Source: Alphaproteobacteria bacterium
GTDB taxonomy: Bacteria; Pseudomonadota; Alphaproteobacteria; UBA6615
Length of the DNA stretch: 64,000 bases
Direction of reading: 5' to 3'
NCBI GenBank assembly: GCA_002727315.1
Contig: PBWR01000006.1
Span: 62,001 to 126,000, forward strand
Made by a program: the position numbers and the translations under genes. Below are positions 1 to 7,690 of the stretch, piece by piece (within the stretch, counting starts at the first letter, position 1; every line of letters starts with the position of its first letter). The notes beneath the pieces are model-generated. The model worked only from the letters and a program-made list of their open reading frames with translations. It searched no databases and was not told the origin of the DNA.

Positions 1-727
1 GGAACGGCGTGGGCAGCTTGGCGAGTACATCCATCTCGGTGTCCGGGCGCGGGTGTTCATCGGTATCGACAATGACCGGATCACCGCGCCGCTGCGGGAC
101 AGAGACGGGAACGATCTCCTTCGCAAGCCGACCGCTCTCCTGGGCTGCCTTGGCACGGGCCTGGGAGCGATAGGCGAAGGCATCCTGGTCGACGCGCGAG
201 ACCTGGAATTCCTCGGCCACGTTTTCCGCCGTCTCAGGCATAGAATCCACGCCATACTCAGCCTTTATCTTCGGGTTGATGAACCGCCAGCCGATGGTCG
301 TATCCTCGACCTGGCTGGACCGCGAGAACGCGCTCGTAGCCTTCGGCATGACAAATGGCGCACGCGACATGCCCTCCACGCCGCCGGCAACAATCAGGTC
401 GGCCTCGCCGGTCCGGATCGCACGCGCCGCGGCCGTCAGAGCCTCGAGGCCCGATCCGCACAGGCGGTTGACGGTCGCCCCCGGGACGTCAGGTGAAAAT
501 CCTGCAAGCAGCAGCGCCATCCGGGCCACGTTGCGGTTATCCTCACCCGCTTGGTTGACGTTGCCGTAATAGACCTCATCGACCTCGTTCCACGCCACCG
601 ACGGATTGCGCTCCATCAGCGCCTTCATGGGGATCGCACCGAGATCGTCCGTCCGCACACTCGACAGGGACCCGCCGTAACGACCGAACGGTGTCCGGAC
701 GGCATCGCAGATAAAGGCTTCGGGCAT
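1..727 (-). CDS. pcaF: 3-oxoadipyl-CoA / acetyl-CoA acyltransferase (thiolase), C-terminus beyond the window edge
   Basis: About 242 N-terminal residues of a thiolase run leftward and leave the window. The ATG at 727 begins MPEAFICDAVRTPFGRYGG. The nucleophilic cysteine lies at residue 90 in VNRLCGSGLEA, and GGVEGMSRAPF follows, as in family members. The stretch LSSVRTDDLGAIP followed by NQAGEDNRNVARMALLLAG is most like the beta-ketoadipyl-CoA thiolases (PcaF/PaaJ), which cleave 3-oxoadipyl-CoA to succinyl-CoA and acetyl-CoA. The His and second Cys of the active site lie outside the window. No other beta-ketoadipate gene is visible, so the substrate remains an inference and a general acetyl-CoA acyltransferase is possible. 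Confidence 0.9.
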   Translation of the reverse strand, partial: MPEAFICDAVRTPFGRYGGSLSSVRTDDLGAIPMKALMERNPSVAWNEVDEVYYGNVNQAGEDNRNVARMALLLAGFSPDVPGATVNRLCGSGLEALTAAARAIRTGEADLIVAGGVEGMSRAPFVMPKATSAFSRSSQVEDTTIGWRFINPKIKAEYGVDSMPETAENVAEEFQVSRVDQDAFAYRSQARAKAAQESGRLAKEIVPVSVPQRRGDPVIVDTDEHPRPDTEMDVLAKLPTPF

Positions 728-1194
728 GTTTCTCTCCTATTCCAGTGTCCGGCGTTGCGCGAAGTCGACCGCGTCCGGCGGATGTTCTTGGTCATTGTTC
801 CCCCAAAATTATCGCACAGCAGGCGTGCGGCATACAGATCAACGTGAACCGGGACCGACGCCGCCCCGGACGAGTCGAACATTTTCATATCGGGCATCTT
901 TCGCCAGCGCAGCGCCGTCTTCCCAAGAGAATGTGACTGTCCGCTAGACACATCGGGAACCTATGTTTGCATTTCATGACGTCATTCGCTCGAACCTTGC
1001 AGGCAACATCAATATGAAAGCCCAGGAACTGGCGCGCCTGCCCGGACATATCGCCTATTGGTTCGCCTGACAAATTTTCCACTCGAACGCCGAAACCCGG
1101 TTCGAATAGCCCCGATTCCGTCCCCCAGCGAAATTGATGTAGAATTTCGCCAGGCAAGCACAAAAGCGCGTCACGCTATTCAATAAGGGGAACG
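728..1194. other. Intergenic stretch without a supported gene
   Basis: This 467-base gap separates the divergently transcribed thiolase and cupin genes and must hold both promoters. Short open frames exist on both strands, but none has a convincing ribosome binding site or recognisable protein. The only clear signal is AAGGGG at its right end, which is the Shine-Dalgarno of the cupin gene. I see no hairpin with a T-run and no repeat. Confidence 0.5.
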
Positions 1195-1800
1195 ATGATG
1201 AAGACCGTGAACTTCACGCCCGCGGAAATGGAACTCCGGGTCGCACGCTTCAAGGAGCTCAAGCCGCAGTCCAACAGCTACGACGCAAATGTGGGCATTC
1301 CCCAGGAAGCCTACGAGATGATGACGGCGCGCACGCTGTATTTGTTGATGTCACCGAAGAACCAGGGCGGACCGATGGCCCAACACCCGGCCGTCACCAC
1401 CGATGACAAGATGAGCGTGATCATCGCCGAATGCCCGCCGGGCGACGGCCCCCTGTTGCACGCCCATCAGTTCACCCGCGAGACCTTCTTCTGCCTCAAC
1501 GGCCGTTTCAAGATTCAGTGGGGCGACGAGGGCGAGAGCGAGACCTTCCTCGACCCCCTCGACATGATCGCGGTGCCGCCGGGCGTTGTCCGCCGGTTCG
1601 AAAATGTCAGCGACGAGACCGCCCGCCTGCTGGTCTGGATCAACGGCGATTCCGAGGAGGCCTTCAACGACATCGATCACCCGCAGATCGAGGCGGACCG
1701 GCTGGCCGACAAGTTCGGCGACGACATTCTCGACAAGATGCGCACGATCGGTGTCACCTTCGAGGCCGGCGTCGAGGACGGACGCGACGCGGCCGAATAG
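1195..1800 (+). CDS. Cupin-domain protein
   Basis: A 201-residue soluble protein with a single conserved beta-barrel (cupin) domain at about residues 75-155. Visible motifs are PPGDGPLLHAHQFTRETFFCLNGRF (split here as the HxHxxxxExF-type metal motif around residues 87-95) and a second-half PPGVVRRFEN. The two His and one Glu of the first motif suggest a bound divalent metal. ATG at 1195 follows AAGGGG at good spacing; a second ATG is directly adjacent. Family members include dioxygenases, isomerases and sugar-binding proteins, so no reaction can be assigned. It stands alone, converging on the old-yellow-enzyme gene across a shared terminator. Confidence 0.85.
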   Translation: MMKTVNFTPAEMELRVARFKELKPQSNSYDANVGIPQEAYEMMTARTLYLLMSPKNQGGPMAQHPAVTTDDKMSVIIAECPPGDGPLLHAHQFTRETFFCLNGRFKIQWGDEGESETFLDPLDMIAVPPGVVRRFENVSDETARLLVWINGDSEEAFNDIDHPQIEADRLADKFGDDILDKMRTIGVTFEAGVEDGRDAAE

Positions 1801-1820
1801 CAAACACTCTCCAACCACTA

Positions 1821-1847
1821 AAAAAGGCGCCCGCGGGCGCCCTTTTT
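1821..1847. terminator. Bidirectional rho-independent terminator
   Basis: A perfect GC palindrome, GGCGCCCGCGGGCGCC (1826-1841), is flanked by an A-run on the left and a T-run on the right. It can therefore stop transcription from both the cupin gene (+) and the converging oxidoreductase gene (-). Confidence 0.88.
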
Positions 1848-1871
1848 CATTCACGGCCTGCGAACAAAGGC

Positions 1872-3053
1872 CTAGGTCGCGCCTTCCGCAGCATCCCGGG
1901 CCTCAACGGTCGTCTTCGACTTGCCATCCGGGTTTTCCGCCCAGAACGCCTCGTTACAGTCGAGCGTCGCATAGGGCATGATCATGCCCGGGTCGAAACC
2001 ATAGGGCGTCTCGCCTGCCGCAATCTTCTGCGGCCATTTCGGGTCGGCCATCGCCCCCTTGGCGATGGCAACGAACTCACCCTCACCCTCGACGAGGGCC
2101 CGTTCGGCCTCTGACGGGTCCTGCAGTTTGCCGTTGGCCATGACCGGCAATCCGGAATGCCGGTGTGCCAGGCCCGACAGGCTATGATCCGTGCCAAACA
2201 CGTGATCGAGGCCCAGATGGGCGCTGCAATCGAAGAAATCGATGCCCGTGGCCGCGATCGCGGAGAAGATGACCTTGGCGTCATCGTCTCCGCCCGGCCA
2301 GACATAGGTGAAATCATTGACCTTGGTCTGGGAGATACGTACCCCGACCGGAATATCGGGTGCTGCGTCGCGCACCGATTGCATCACCTCGCAGTGGAAC
2401 CTGACCCGGTTCTCGATCGGGCCGCCATACTCATCCTCGCGCAGATTGGTGTGCACCGTCAGGAACTGGTCGGGCAGGTAGCCGTTCGCGCCGTGCACCT
2501 CAACCCCGTCGAAGCCGATTTCCGCGGCGCGGCGGGCGGCGTGGCCGAAATCCTCGATGACCTGCGCCATTTCCTCGCGTGTGATTTCGCGCGGGGTCTG
2601 AAAACCGGTGCCGGCACCCCGGTAACGGGGAATCTGCTCACCGACGGGCGTCACGGCAGAAGCCGAGATCGAACCCTCGACCCAGTTGTTGCCCTGGTTA
2701 ATGGCGCCGCAATGGAAAATCTGCATGAAGATGGGCGCGCCCTCGGCATGCACGGCATCGACGACCTTGCGCCAGCTTTCCGCCTGCTCGTCCGTCGCGA
2801 TGCCCGGCTGGAAGGCGTAGCCCTGACTGTATTTGAGGTCGATATACACCCCTTCGGTCATCACCATTCCCCAGCCGCCGCGCGCATAACGCGCGTAGTA
2901 TTCGGCCATCTGATCGGTGACGAGACCGTCCTCGCTCGCGCTCGTCCGCGTCATCGGCGAGACGACACAGCGGTTCGCGAACTCCACTCCCTTTATCTTG
3001 CCCCTCGAGAAAATGTGCGGATACGCCTCCGCACCCGGTCCACTCAAGCCCAT
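1872..3053 (-). CDS. NADH:flavin oxidoreductase, old-yellow-enzyme family
   Basis: A 393-residue TIM-barrel flavoprotein. NRCVVSPMTRTSA near the N-terminus is the FMN-binding first strand, and FDGVEVHGANGYLPDQFL plus LREDEYGGPIENRVRF are the classic OYE signature around residues 190-230; GEFVAIAKGAMADP is the C-terminal phosphate-binding strand. Such enzymes reduce activated C=C bonds with NAD(P)H. The start at 3053 is preferred over an upstream ATG at 3089 because GGGGGAG lies seven bases before it. No Fe-S C-terminal extension is present, so this is a single-domain OYE rather than a 2,4-dienoyl-CoA reductase. Substrate unknown. Confidence 0.92.
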   Translation of the reverse strand: MGLSGPGAEAYPHIFSRGKIKGVEFANRCVVSPMTRTSASEDGLVTDQMAEYYARYARGGWGMVMTEGVYIDLKYSQGYAFQPGIATDEQAESWRKVVDAVHAEGAPIFMQIFHCGAINQGNNWVEGSISASAVTPVGEQIPRYRGAGTGFQTPREITREEMAQVIEDFGHAARRAAEIGFDGVEVHGANGYLPDQFLTVHTNLREDEYGGPIENRVRFHCEVMQSVRDAAPDIPVGVRISQTKVNDFTYVWPGGDDDAKVIFSAIAATGIDFFDCSAHLGLDHVFGTDHSLSGLAHRHSGLPVMANGKLQDPSEAERALVEGEGEFVAIAKGAMADPKWPQKIAAGETPYGFDPGMIMPYATLDCNEAFWAENPDGKSKTTVEARDAAEGAT

Positions 3054-3116
3054 GTCGGCACTCCCCCGAATTCTGGTTCGTCCAGTCAACTAGATCCGCC
3101 GACGACGGCGGCAAGC

Positions 3117-3962
3117 CTATTTCTCGATCGGCACCCCGACCAGGCTGCCCCACTCCGTCCACGACCCGTCATAGCTGCGCACATTCTCGTACCCAAGCAG
3201 CTGGGTCATGGTGAAATAGGCCAGGGTCGCTCGGTGACTGAGACGACAATAGGAAATCACATCCCTGTCCGGCATGGCGCCCCGGTCCTCAAGCAGCCCG
3301 CGCAGTTCGTCTTCAGTCCGAAACGTCATGTCGTCGTTCAGGAACTCGTCGAAGAAGAGGTGCTTGGCGCCCGGAATTCGCCCGGCGCGTTCGGCACCCA
3401 CATCGGGCGCGCCGATCATGTTGACCCGCTCGCCGTTATATTCCTCGGGCGAGCGATGATCGAGCAGGGCCGTGTTGCCGCCCGCCTTTACATCGTCGAG
3501 CCGCTCGATGATCTCGGCAAAGCGCACCCGCATGTGATCGTTGCGCCCCGATCCGGCCTTATAGGTGGCCGGCGTCGCACTGGGCACATCCGTGGTTGTC
3601 GGCCGTCCTTCGTTCTCCCAGCGCACCCGGGCACCGTTCAGCAACCGGACATCGGGATGTCCCAGATAGGTGAAAACCCACCATCCATAGGTGCCGAACT
3701 GGACCGGATCGCCATAACAGACCACCGTCGTGTCGTTGGAGATTCCCAACGCGCCGCAGCGTTCGGCAAACATCTCGGGGGTGGGGAAATCGCGCACGGT
3801 GTCGTCCCACAGGAAGTCCTTCCAAAAGAACCCGTGCGCTCCGGGAATGTGCCACTTGTCGTAGGATTCCGTGCCGTTCCAGTTGAACTCCAGAATGACC
3901 ACGTTCGGGTCATCGAGGTGTTCCTCAAGCCATGCCGGCTCCACCAGTCGATCGGTCGCCAT
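3117..3962 (-). CDS. Sulfurtransferase with two rhodanese domains
   Basis: A 281-residue protein of the thiosulfate / 3-mercaptopyruvate sulfurtransferase family. An N-terminal rhodanese fold starts at VEPAWLEEHLDDPNVVILE, and a catalytic C-terminal domain carries DHRSPEEYNGE and the active-site loop YCRLSHRATLAY with the persulfide-forming cysteine. The loop differs from the CGSGVTA type of 3-mercaptopyruvate enzymes and looks more like thiosulfate-type actinobacterial or alphaproteobacterial members. ATG at 3962 has GGGGGAAG just upstream; the longer frame to 4112 has no good start. It diverges from the 6PGDH-like gene across about 100 bases that must hold both promoters. Confidence 0.9.
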   Translation of the reverse strand: MATDRLVEPAWLEEHLDDPNVVILEFNWNGTESYDKWHIPGAHGFFWKDFLWDDTVRDFPTPEMFAERCGALGISNDTTVVCYGDPVQFGTYGWWVFTYLGHPDVRLLNGARVRWENEGRPTTTDVPSATPATYKAGSGRNDHMRVRFAEIIERLDDVKAGGNTALLDHRSPEEYNGERVNMIGAPDVGAERAGRIPGAKHLFFDEFLNDDMTFRTEDELRGLLEDRGAMPDRDVISYCRLSHRATLAYFTMTQLLGYENVRSYDGSWTEWGSLVGVPIEK

Positions 3963-4064
3963 CTCTTCCCCCTGGCAGATTTGCACGATGCTAGTATGGC
4001 CCGGATGTAACAGGGTGTGAGCGTGAAAATCAATGCGCGGCCGCGCATGACAGGGGACGGAAAT

Positions 4065-4967
4065 ATGTCGATCCAGACCATCGGCGTCGTCAGCACCGGC
4101 GATATGGGACACGCGATCGGCCGCACGCTGCGCGAGGGTGGTTTCACGGCCATGACCGCGCTTGACGACCGTAGCGACCGTTCGCGCAAACTTGCGGCGG
4201 ACGCCGGTATCGAAGATGCGGGATCCCTGGCATCGCTGACCGAAAAGGCCGACCTAATCCTGTCGGTCATGCCGCCATCCGCTGCCGTGGATTTCGCGAG
4301 CCGTGCCGCGGACGCCATGCGCGGCACCGGCAAGGCGCCGCTGTTCGTCGACTGTAACGCGATCGCCCCGTCGACCACACAGACCATTTCGGGGATCGTC
4401 ACCGATGCCGGTGCCGGATATCTCGACGGCGGCATCATCGGGGGCCCGCCCGGCCGCTCCGCGCCGACACGGCTGTATGTGAGCGGCGAGGCGCCCGAGC
4501 GGCTCGAGGTTATCGCCCGGCCGGACCTGCTGATCCGACCGCTGCCCGGCGGGGTCGGCGCCGCGTCCGCGATCAAGATGTGTTACGCGGCCCTGAACAA
4601 GGGCGCGATGACCCTGGAAACCCTGGTCCTCATCGGCGCGGCACAGTTGGGCCTGTCCCAGGAATTGCACCAGGAACTCTCGGAAAGCCAGGCGCAGGTC
4701 CTGCAACGCATGGAACGGCGCGTGCCCTGGCTTGCAGCCGATGCCGAACGGTGGACCGGCGAAATGCTGGAAATCGCCAAGACTTTCTCGGAGATCGGCC
4801 TGACGCCGAAAATCCACCAGGGGGCCGCGGACATGTTCCAACTGCTCGCGGAGTCGTCTCTGGCTTCGGAAACAAGAGAGACCGCGGACCGGTCCCGCAC
4901 GCTGGACCAGGCCGTCGCAGCCTTCGCGGCTAGTCTTTCCGCCCCCGGGCGCGACGCGGCCGATTAG
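4065..4967 (+). CDS. 6-phosphogluconate/beta-hydroxyacid dehydrogenase-like protein with DUF1932 domain
   Basis: A 300-residue NAD(P)-binding protein. The N-terminal Rossmann fold starts IGVVSTGDMGHAIGRTLREGG, followed by DLILSVMPPSAAVDF and a hydride-region sequence YLDGGIIGGPPG. The C-terminal helical half (from about residue 180, with IKMCYAALNKGAMTLETLVL) matches the DUF1932 type attached to 6PGDH-like dehydrogenases. ATG at 4065 is chosen because GGGGA stands seven bases upstream; two earlier ATG codons lack this. Substrate unknown. Its last 38 bases overlap the end of the converging gene at 4930. Confidence 0.85.
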   Translation: MSIQTIGVVSTGDMGHAIGRTLREGGFTAMTALDDRSDRSRKLAADAGIEDAGSLASLTEKADLILSVMPPSAAVDFASRAADAMRGTGKAPLFVDCNAIAPSTTQTISGIVTDAGAGYLDGGIIGGPPGRSAPTRLYVSGEAPERLEVIARPDLLIRPLPGGVGAASAIKMCYAALNKGAMTLETLVLIGAAQLGLSQELHQELSESQAQVLQRMERRVPWLAADAERWTGEMLEIAKTFSEIGLTPKIHQGAADMFQLLAESSLASETRETADRSRTLDQAVAAFAASLSAPGRDAAD

Positions 4968-5415
4968 CACCTTCGCCGGGTTTGCCGCGGCTTCCCGCCC
5001 GGCCCAGCTTCCGCAGCCGCTTCAAAAGCGCGTTCATTTCGCGCCGTTCGAACTGCAGATCCTCTTCCTGTTGTGCATCACCCTTCGCGGCGCGCAGGTG
5101 CTGGTCGAGCTGGTTGATGACATTCTCGATCGCGCGTGTGACCTCGTTCAGCTGGGAACGGTCGCGGCATCGCAGCACCACCTCCTGGTTCATCATCAGG
5201 TCGGAAAATGCTTCGGAATCGCTGTCGCCGAGGCGCGTGAGTGTCCGGTCGATCTCCGTCCAGGATGCACGCCAGTCCGCATAGACCGACGGCGCCTTCT
5301 TACGCCCGCGGTTGCGGGCCACGGATTCCAGTTGCACCATGATCCGCACCAACTGCCAGACGATAATCCGCAGTTCGATGGTCGCGGGACGTGCGTCCGC
5401 ACGGGCTTCGCTCAT
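4930..5415 (-). CDS. Conserved hypothetical protein, charged and helical
   Basis: A 161-residue soluble protein without a recognised domain. The first 40 residues are helical with a hydrophobic face, the middle is rich in acidic and polar residues, and the C-terminus ends in a very basic tail of Arg and Lys that could bind nucleic acid. It is translationally coupled to the upstream SprT-like gene through an ATGA overlap (5412-5415), which argues that the two work together or at least are made together. No transmembrane segment or signal peptide is seen. Function unknown. Confidence 0.75.
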   Translation of the reverse strand: MSEARADARPATIELRIIVWQLVRIMVQLESVARNRGRKKAPSVYADWRASWTEIDRTLTRLGDSDSEAFSDLMMNQEVVLRCRDRSQLNEVTRAIENVINQLDQHLRAAKGDAQQEEDLQFERREMNALLKRLRKLGRAGSRGKPGEGANRPRRARGRKD

Positions 5416-5951
5416 TCGGGGATTTCCTCGCGCAGGCGGCCATTTTCAGGGCCGCAATCCGCGCAATAACAATCTTTGATCTTGCGGCGCGGCCGCCGCA
5501 CATAGTGATAGGCCTGCGCACATCCGGTGCAGCGCCAGATGATTTTCGCGTTGGCCTCGCGCGACAGATAGGGAATGCGATGGCGCACATTGGGCACTTC
5601 GCCCAGCAACCGCATCATTTCGCGCCAACGATCGCCGTGACGGCACGGCCGGTCGTGAAAAATATCGGCAAGCACATGGGCACATTCGTGCAGGAATGTT
5701 GCATCCCGGTCGCGTTCGCGCCCGCGTTCCAGCAGTCGCGCATTGAGGACTATCCGCCGTTCCTTGGTATAGGCAGACCCGGCAAGCGTGCGCGCCCGGC
5801 GGCTGACCACCACGGCGCAGTCCAGCATCTCACGGAACGCAGGTTCCAGGTCCGCCGCGCGCGAAAGCCGGTTCGCCAAGCCCCAACGCTCGGCGATTTC
5901 GCGCACCGTCCCGATCCGGCGGTGACCCTTCGCAAGAGATTCAACGGACAA
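5412..5951 (-). CDS. SprT-like zinc metalloprotease-fold protein
   Basis: About 179 residues. The motif FLHECAHVLADIFHD is an HExxH zinc site typical of SprT/Spartan-like proteins, and a C-terminal zinc ribbon is formed by WRCTGCAQAY and CYCADCG. Spartan-type proteins cleave DNA-protein crosslinks, but bacterial relatives are little studied, so the role is open. The start is uncertain: a TTG at 5951 has GGGAAGGG nine bases upstream and overlaps the thioesterase stop region, while ATGs at 5996 and 6014 lie inside the thioesterase gene without a clear ribosome site. The stop overlaps the next start as ATGA. Confidence 0.8.
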   Translation of the reverse strand: MSVESLAKGHRRIGTVREIAERWGLANRLSRAADLEPAFREMLDCAVVVSRRARTLAGSAYTKERRIVLNARLLERGRERDRDATFLHECAHVLADIFHDRPCRHGDRWREMMRLLGEVPNVRHRIPYLSREANAKIIWRCTGCAQAYHYVRRPRRKIKDCYCADCGPENGRLREEIPE

Positions 5952-6447
5952 TGGAAATGACCCTTCCCGCCTGTTCCGGATGGGGCAGTTTATCATGGTG
6001 CACTGCAATTGCATCGAGGCGCGTCAGCACCTGTTCGGGCATGGGCGCGGACCGGCGTGCATCCATGTCCACATGAAGGCTGATCAGCTCGTTGGCCGAG
6101 GCCAGATAGCCTTCCTCGGCGTGATACATGAAATGGATATAGTGGAGGCGCTTGGCGTCATGGGCCAGCAGCTGCGTCTCGAACCGCATGGGCGCGCCCG
6201 CCATCAGCTCGCGGTCGTAGGTGATGTGCGCTTCGAGCGTAAAGGTCGAGCAATTGGCGGTCTTCAGATATCCCTCACCCAGCCCCACATAGTCGAAGAA
6301 CGCGTCGGTCGCGTGATCGAAGGCGAGCATGTAGTAGGCCAGGTTCATATGGCCGTTATAGTCGATCCAGTCCGGCTGCACGGTCTCCGTATGGAGCTCG
6401 AGCGGCGCGGAAATATCGGCTGCGGTCTCGGGGCTTTGTGAGTTCAT
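5941..6447 (-). CDS. Hotdog-fold acyl-CoA thioesterase
   Basis: A 168-residue hotdog protein. VQPDWIDYNGHMNLAYYMLAF carries the Asp-xx-Gly-His-hMN motif of 4-hydroxybenzoyl-CoA-type thioesterases, with the catalytic Asp near residue 29. This subgroup (residues such as FDHATDAFFDYVGLG) resembles the thioesterases linked to carnitine or betaine catabolism, and the same domain is fused to some L-carnitine dehydrogenases. No carnitine gene is seen nearby, so the substrate is an inference. It is the first gene of a leftward unit with the SprT-like and hypothetical genes. Confidence 0.85.
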   Translation of the reverse strand: MNSQSPETAADISAPLELHTETVQPDWIDYNGHMNLAYYMLAFDHATDAFFDYVGLGEGYLKTANCSTFTLEAHITYDRELMAGAPMRFETQLLAHDAKRLHYIHFMYHAEEGYLASANELISLHVDMDARRSAPMPEQVLTRLDAIAVHHDKLPHPEQAGRVISIVR

Positions 6448-6501
6448 GCGCGGAGCATAATCCGTTGAACGTGCTGCGCAAACGGGGTGCGATACCGAAG
6501 A

Positions 6502-6753
6502 TCAGCCTGCTGTGCGCGGGTGCAGCCGAAGCCGCCGCGACATGTCCGACTGGAAACGGCCTTCCGGATCGATCCGGGACAGAACATCGCGAAACTCATC
6601 CAGCCGCAGGAACATCGCTGCAAAGGTTTCCGCCTGCATCAGTGCATCCTTGGCGATGTAGAGCCGCCCATCATGGTCCAGCGTGATCCGCTCGATCTGC
6701 TTGTGCAATTCCTCGATCCCGGCGCGCCGGGGCAAGTCGACCGCATAGGCCAT
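6502..6753 (-). pseudogene. C-terminal remnant of an FAD-linked oxidase (DprE1 / lactone-oxidase type)
   Basis: The leftward frame up to the TGA at 6502 encodes LDHDGRLYIAKDALM, FAAMFLRLDEFRDV and SRIDPEGRFQSDMSRRL. This is the characteristic C-terminal end of FAD-binding oxidases such as decaprenylphosphoryl-ribose oxidase and aldonolactone oxidases. The roughly 400 residues that should precede it, including the FAD-binding domain, are missing, and ridA occupies that position. An 83-residue product from the ATG at 6753 could still be made but would have no cofactor site. Read as a deletion remnant; the family match is by eye. Confidence 0.72.
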
Positions 6754-6766
6754 CCCGGCCCAACGT

Positions 6767-7237
6767 TCAATGCAGTTGGAAGATCGCTTCGACCTCAATC
6801 GCGACGTCGAATGGCATCACGGCCACGCCCATCGCCGTGCGTGTGTGACGGCCGGCATCGCCGAACACATCCATCATGACCTCGGACGCGCCGTTGACCA
6901 CATCGGGTATCTGGGTGAAGTCGGGCAACGCGTTGACGTAGCCCTTGACGTTCACGACCCGCGCGATCCGGTCGAGATCACCGTCCAGTGCCTCGCGCGC
7001 CTCCGCCAGCACGCTGAGCGTCGACAGTCGCGCGGCCGCCTGGCCTTCCTCGAGGGAGAATTCGCGGCCGACCTTTCCCACATAGCGCAGCTCCCCATCC
7101 CAATGGGGCACCATGCCGGAGACGAACAGCAGCCGATCGACGATCAGCGCCGGCAGAATCTTGGCGACCTTGGGTTTTCGGGGAATTGGCAACTCGATAC
7201 CGAGTTCGGTCAATCGGGCTTCGATGGCACCGGTCAC
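6767..7237 (-). CDS. RidA/YjgF family protein
   Basis: A 156-residue member of the longer YjgF-like subgroup. After the N-terminal ARLTELGIELPIP, the sequences LLFVSGMVPHW, VGREFSLEEGQAAAR and RVVNVKGYVNALPDF are typical of RidA folds, which form trimers and can deaminate reactive enamines or imines. The Arg of canonical RidA (R105) is replaced by the GRHTRTAMGVAVMPFD region, where HTRTAMG is conserved in this subgroup. The GTG at 7237 is chosen over the ATG at 7264 because AGGAGG stands five bases upstream. Its gene lies between two gene fragments, the receiver piece upstream and the oxidase tail downstream. Confidence 0.85.
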   Translation of the reverse strand: MTGAIEARLTELGIELPIPRKPKVAKILPALIVDRLLFVSGMVPHWDGELRYVGKVGREFSLEEGQAAARLSTLSVLAEAREALDGDLDRIARVVNVKGYVNALPDFTQIPDVVNGASEVMMDVFGDAGRHTRTAMGVAVMPFDVAIEVEAIFQLH

Positions 7238-7298
7238 GAGCGCCTCCTGGTGATGGAGCCACAACGTTAGTCAGGCGGGCGGGGGCAAACAACCCGGT

Positions 7299-7403
7299 TC
7301 AGGCGACGTCGGCCTCGCGGACGAACCCGAAATCGAATGACCGGAACATCTGCACCGTCAGCTTCCTGGAGAAGACACTTCCGTCGACCACCAGAACCGA
7401 CAT
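7299..7403 (-). pseudogene. N-terminal fragment of a CheY-like receiver domain
   Basis: A 34-codon frame begins MSVLVVDGSVFSRKLTVQMF and continues FDFGFVREADVA before a TGA at 7299. This is the first strand, first helix and second strand of a response-regulator receiver domain (usual form LVVDDSxxxRxLxxxML...). The second acidic-pocket Asp is Gly here (VVDGS instead of VVDDS) and the phosphoacceptor strand is absent. Everything after about residue 34 is gone. It is most simply a relic of a receiver gene. Too short to be certain, but the residue pattern is characteristic. Confidence 0.6.
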
Positions 7404-7690
7404 GGCGGAAAATTGTACTTGTCTTGCAACTCGAAGTCTCCCAACCGAACACCAACAAAATGTCCGGACACAAACCGAGCGTCCCATATCGTGGTTAACG
7501 AGACGTAAACGGCCGATCACCCCCGCGTGAGCCCGGGAAACGGCCCTTTTGGCGACAAAGGTGCACTCCTGTTCGGGTCTTTTCGCTCGCAAACCCATGA
7601 CCGACACCGGTAAAAAGCGCACGAGGATTGCAACCCCGCGCGAACCCCCTGTCCTTCGCACATGACGAACCAGCCCAGAGGGCCCAGACC
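7404..7690. other. Intergenic region upstream of the SDR gene
   Basis: No gene is supported here. Together with the receiver fragment, it forms a gap of more than 450 bases between ridA and the SDR gene. It should contain the promoter of the SDR gene on the plus strand; no clear -35/-10 pair or terminator was found. Local base composition is slightly more AT-rich around 7404-7510 than in the flanking genes, as expected for a promoter or decayed sequence. Confidence 0.4.

Noticed and set aside
625-951. A 108-codon minus-strand frame overlapping the thiolase start
   Set aside because: It overlaps the first 100 bases of a certain thiolase gene in another frame and has no recognisable protein.
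2157-4010. A 617-codon open frame on the plus strand
   Set aside because: It lies opposite the old-yellow-enzyme and rhodanese genes and has no family motif; long antisense frames are expected in high-GC DNA.
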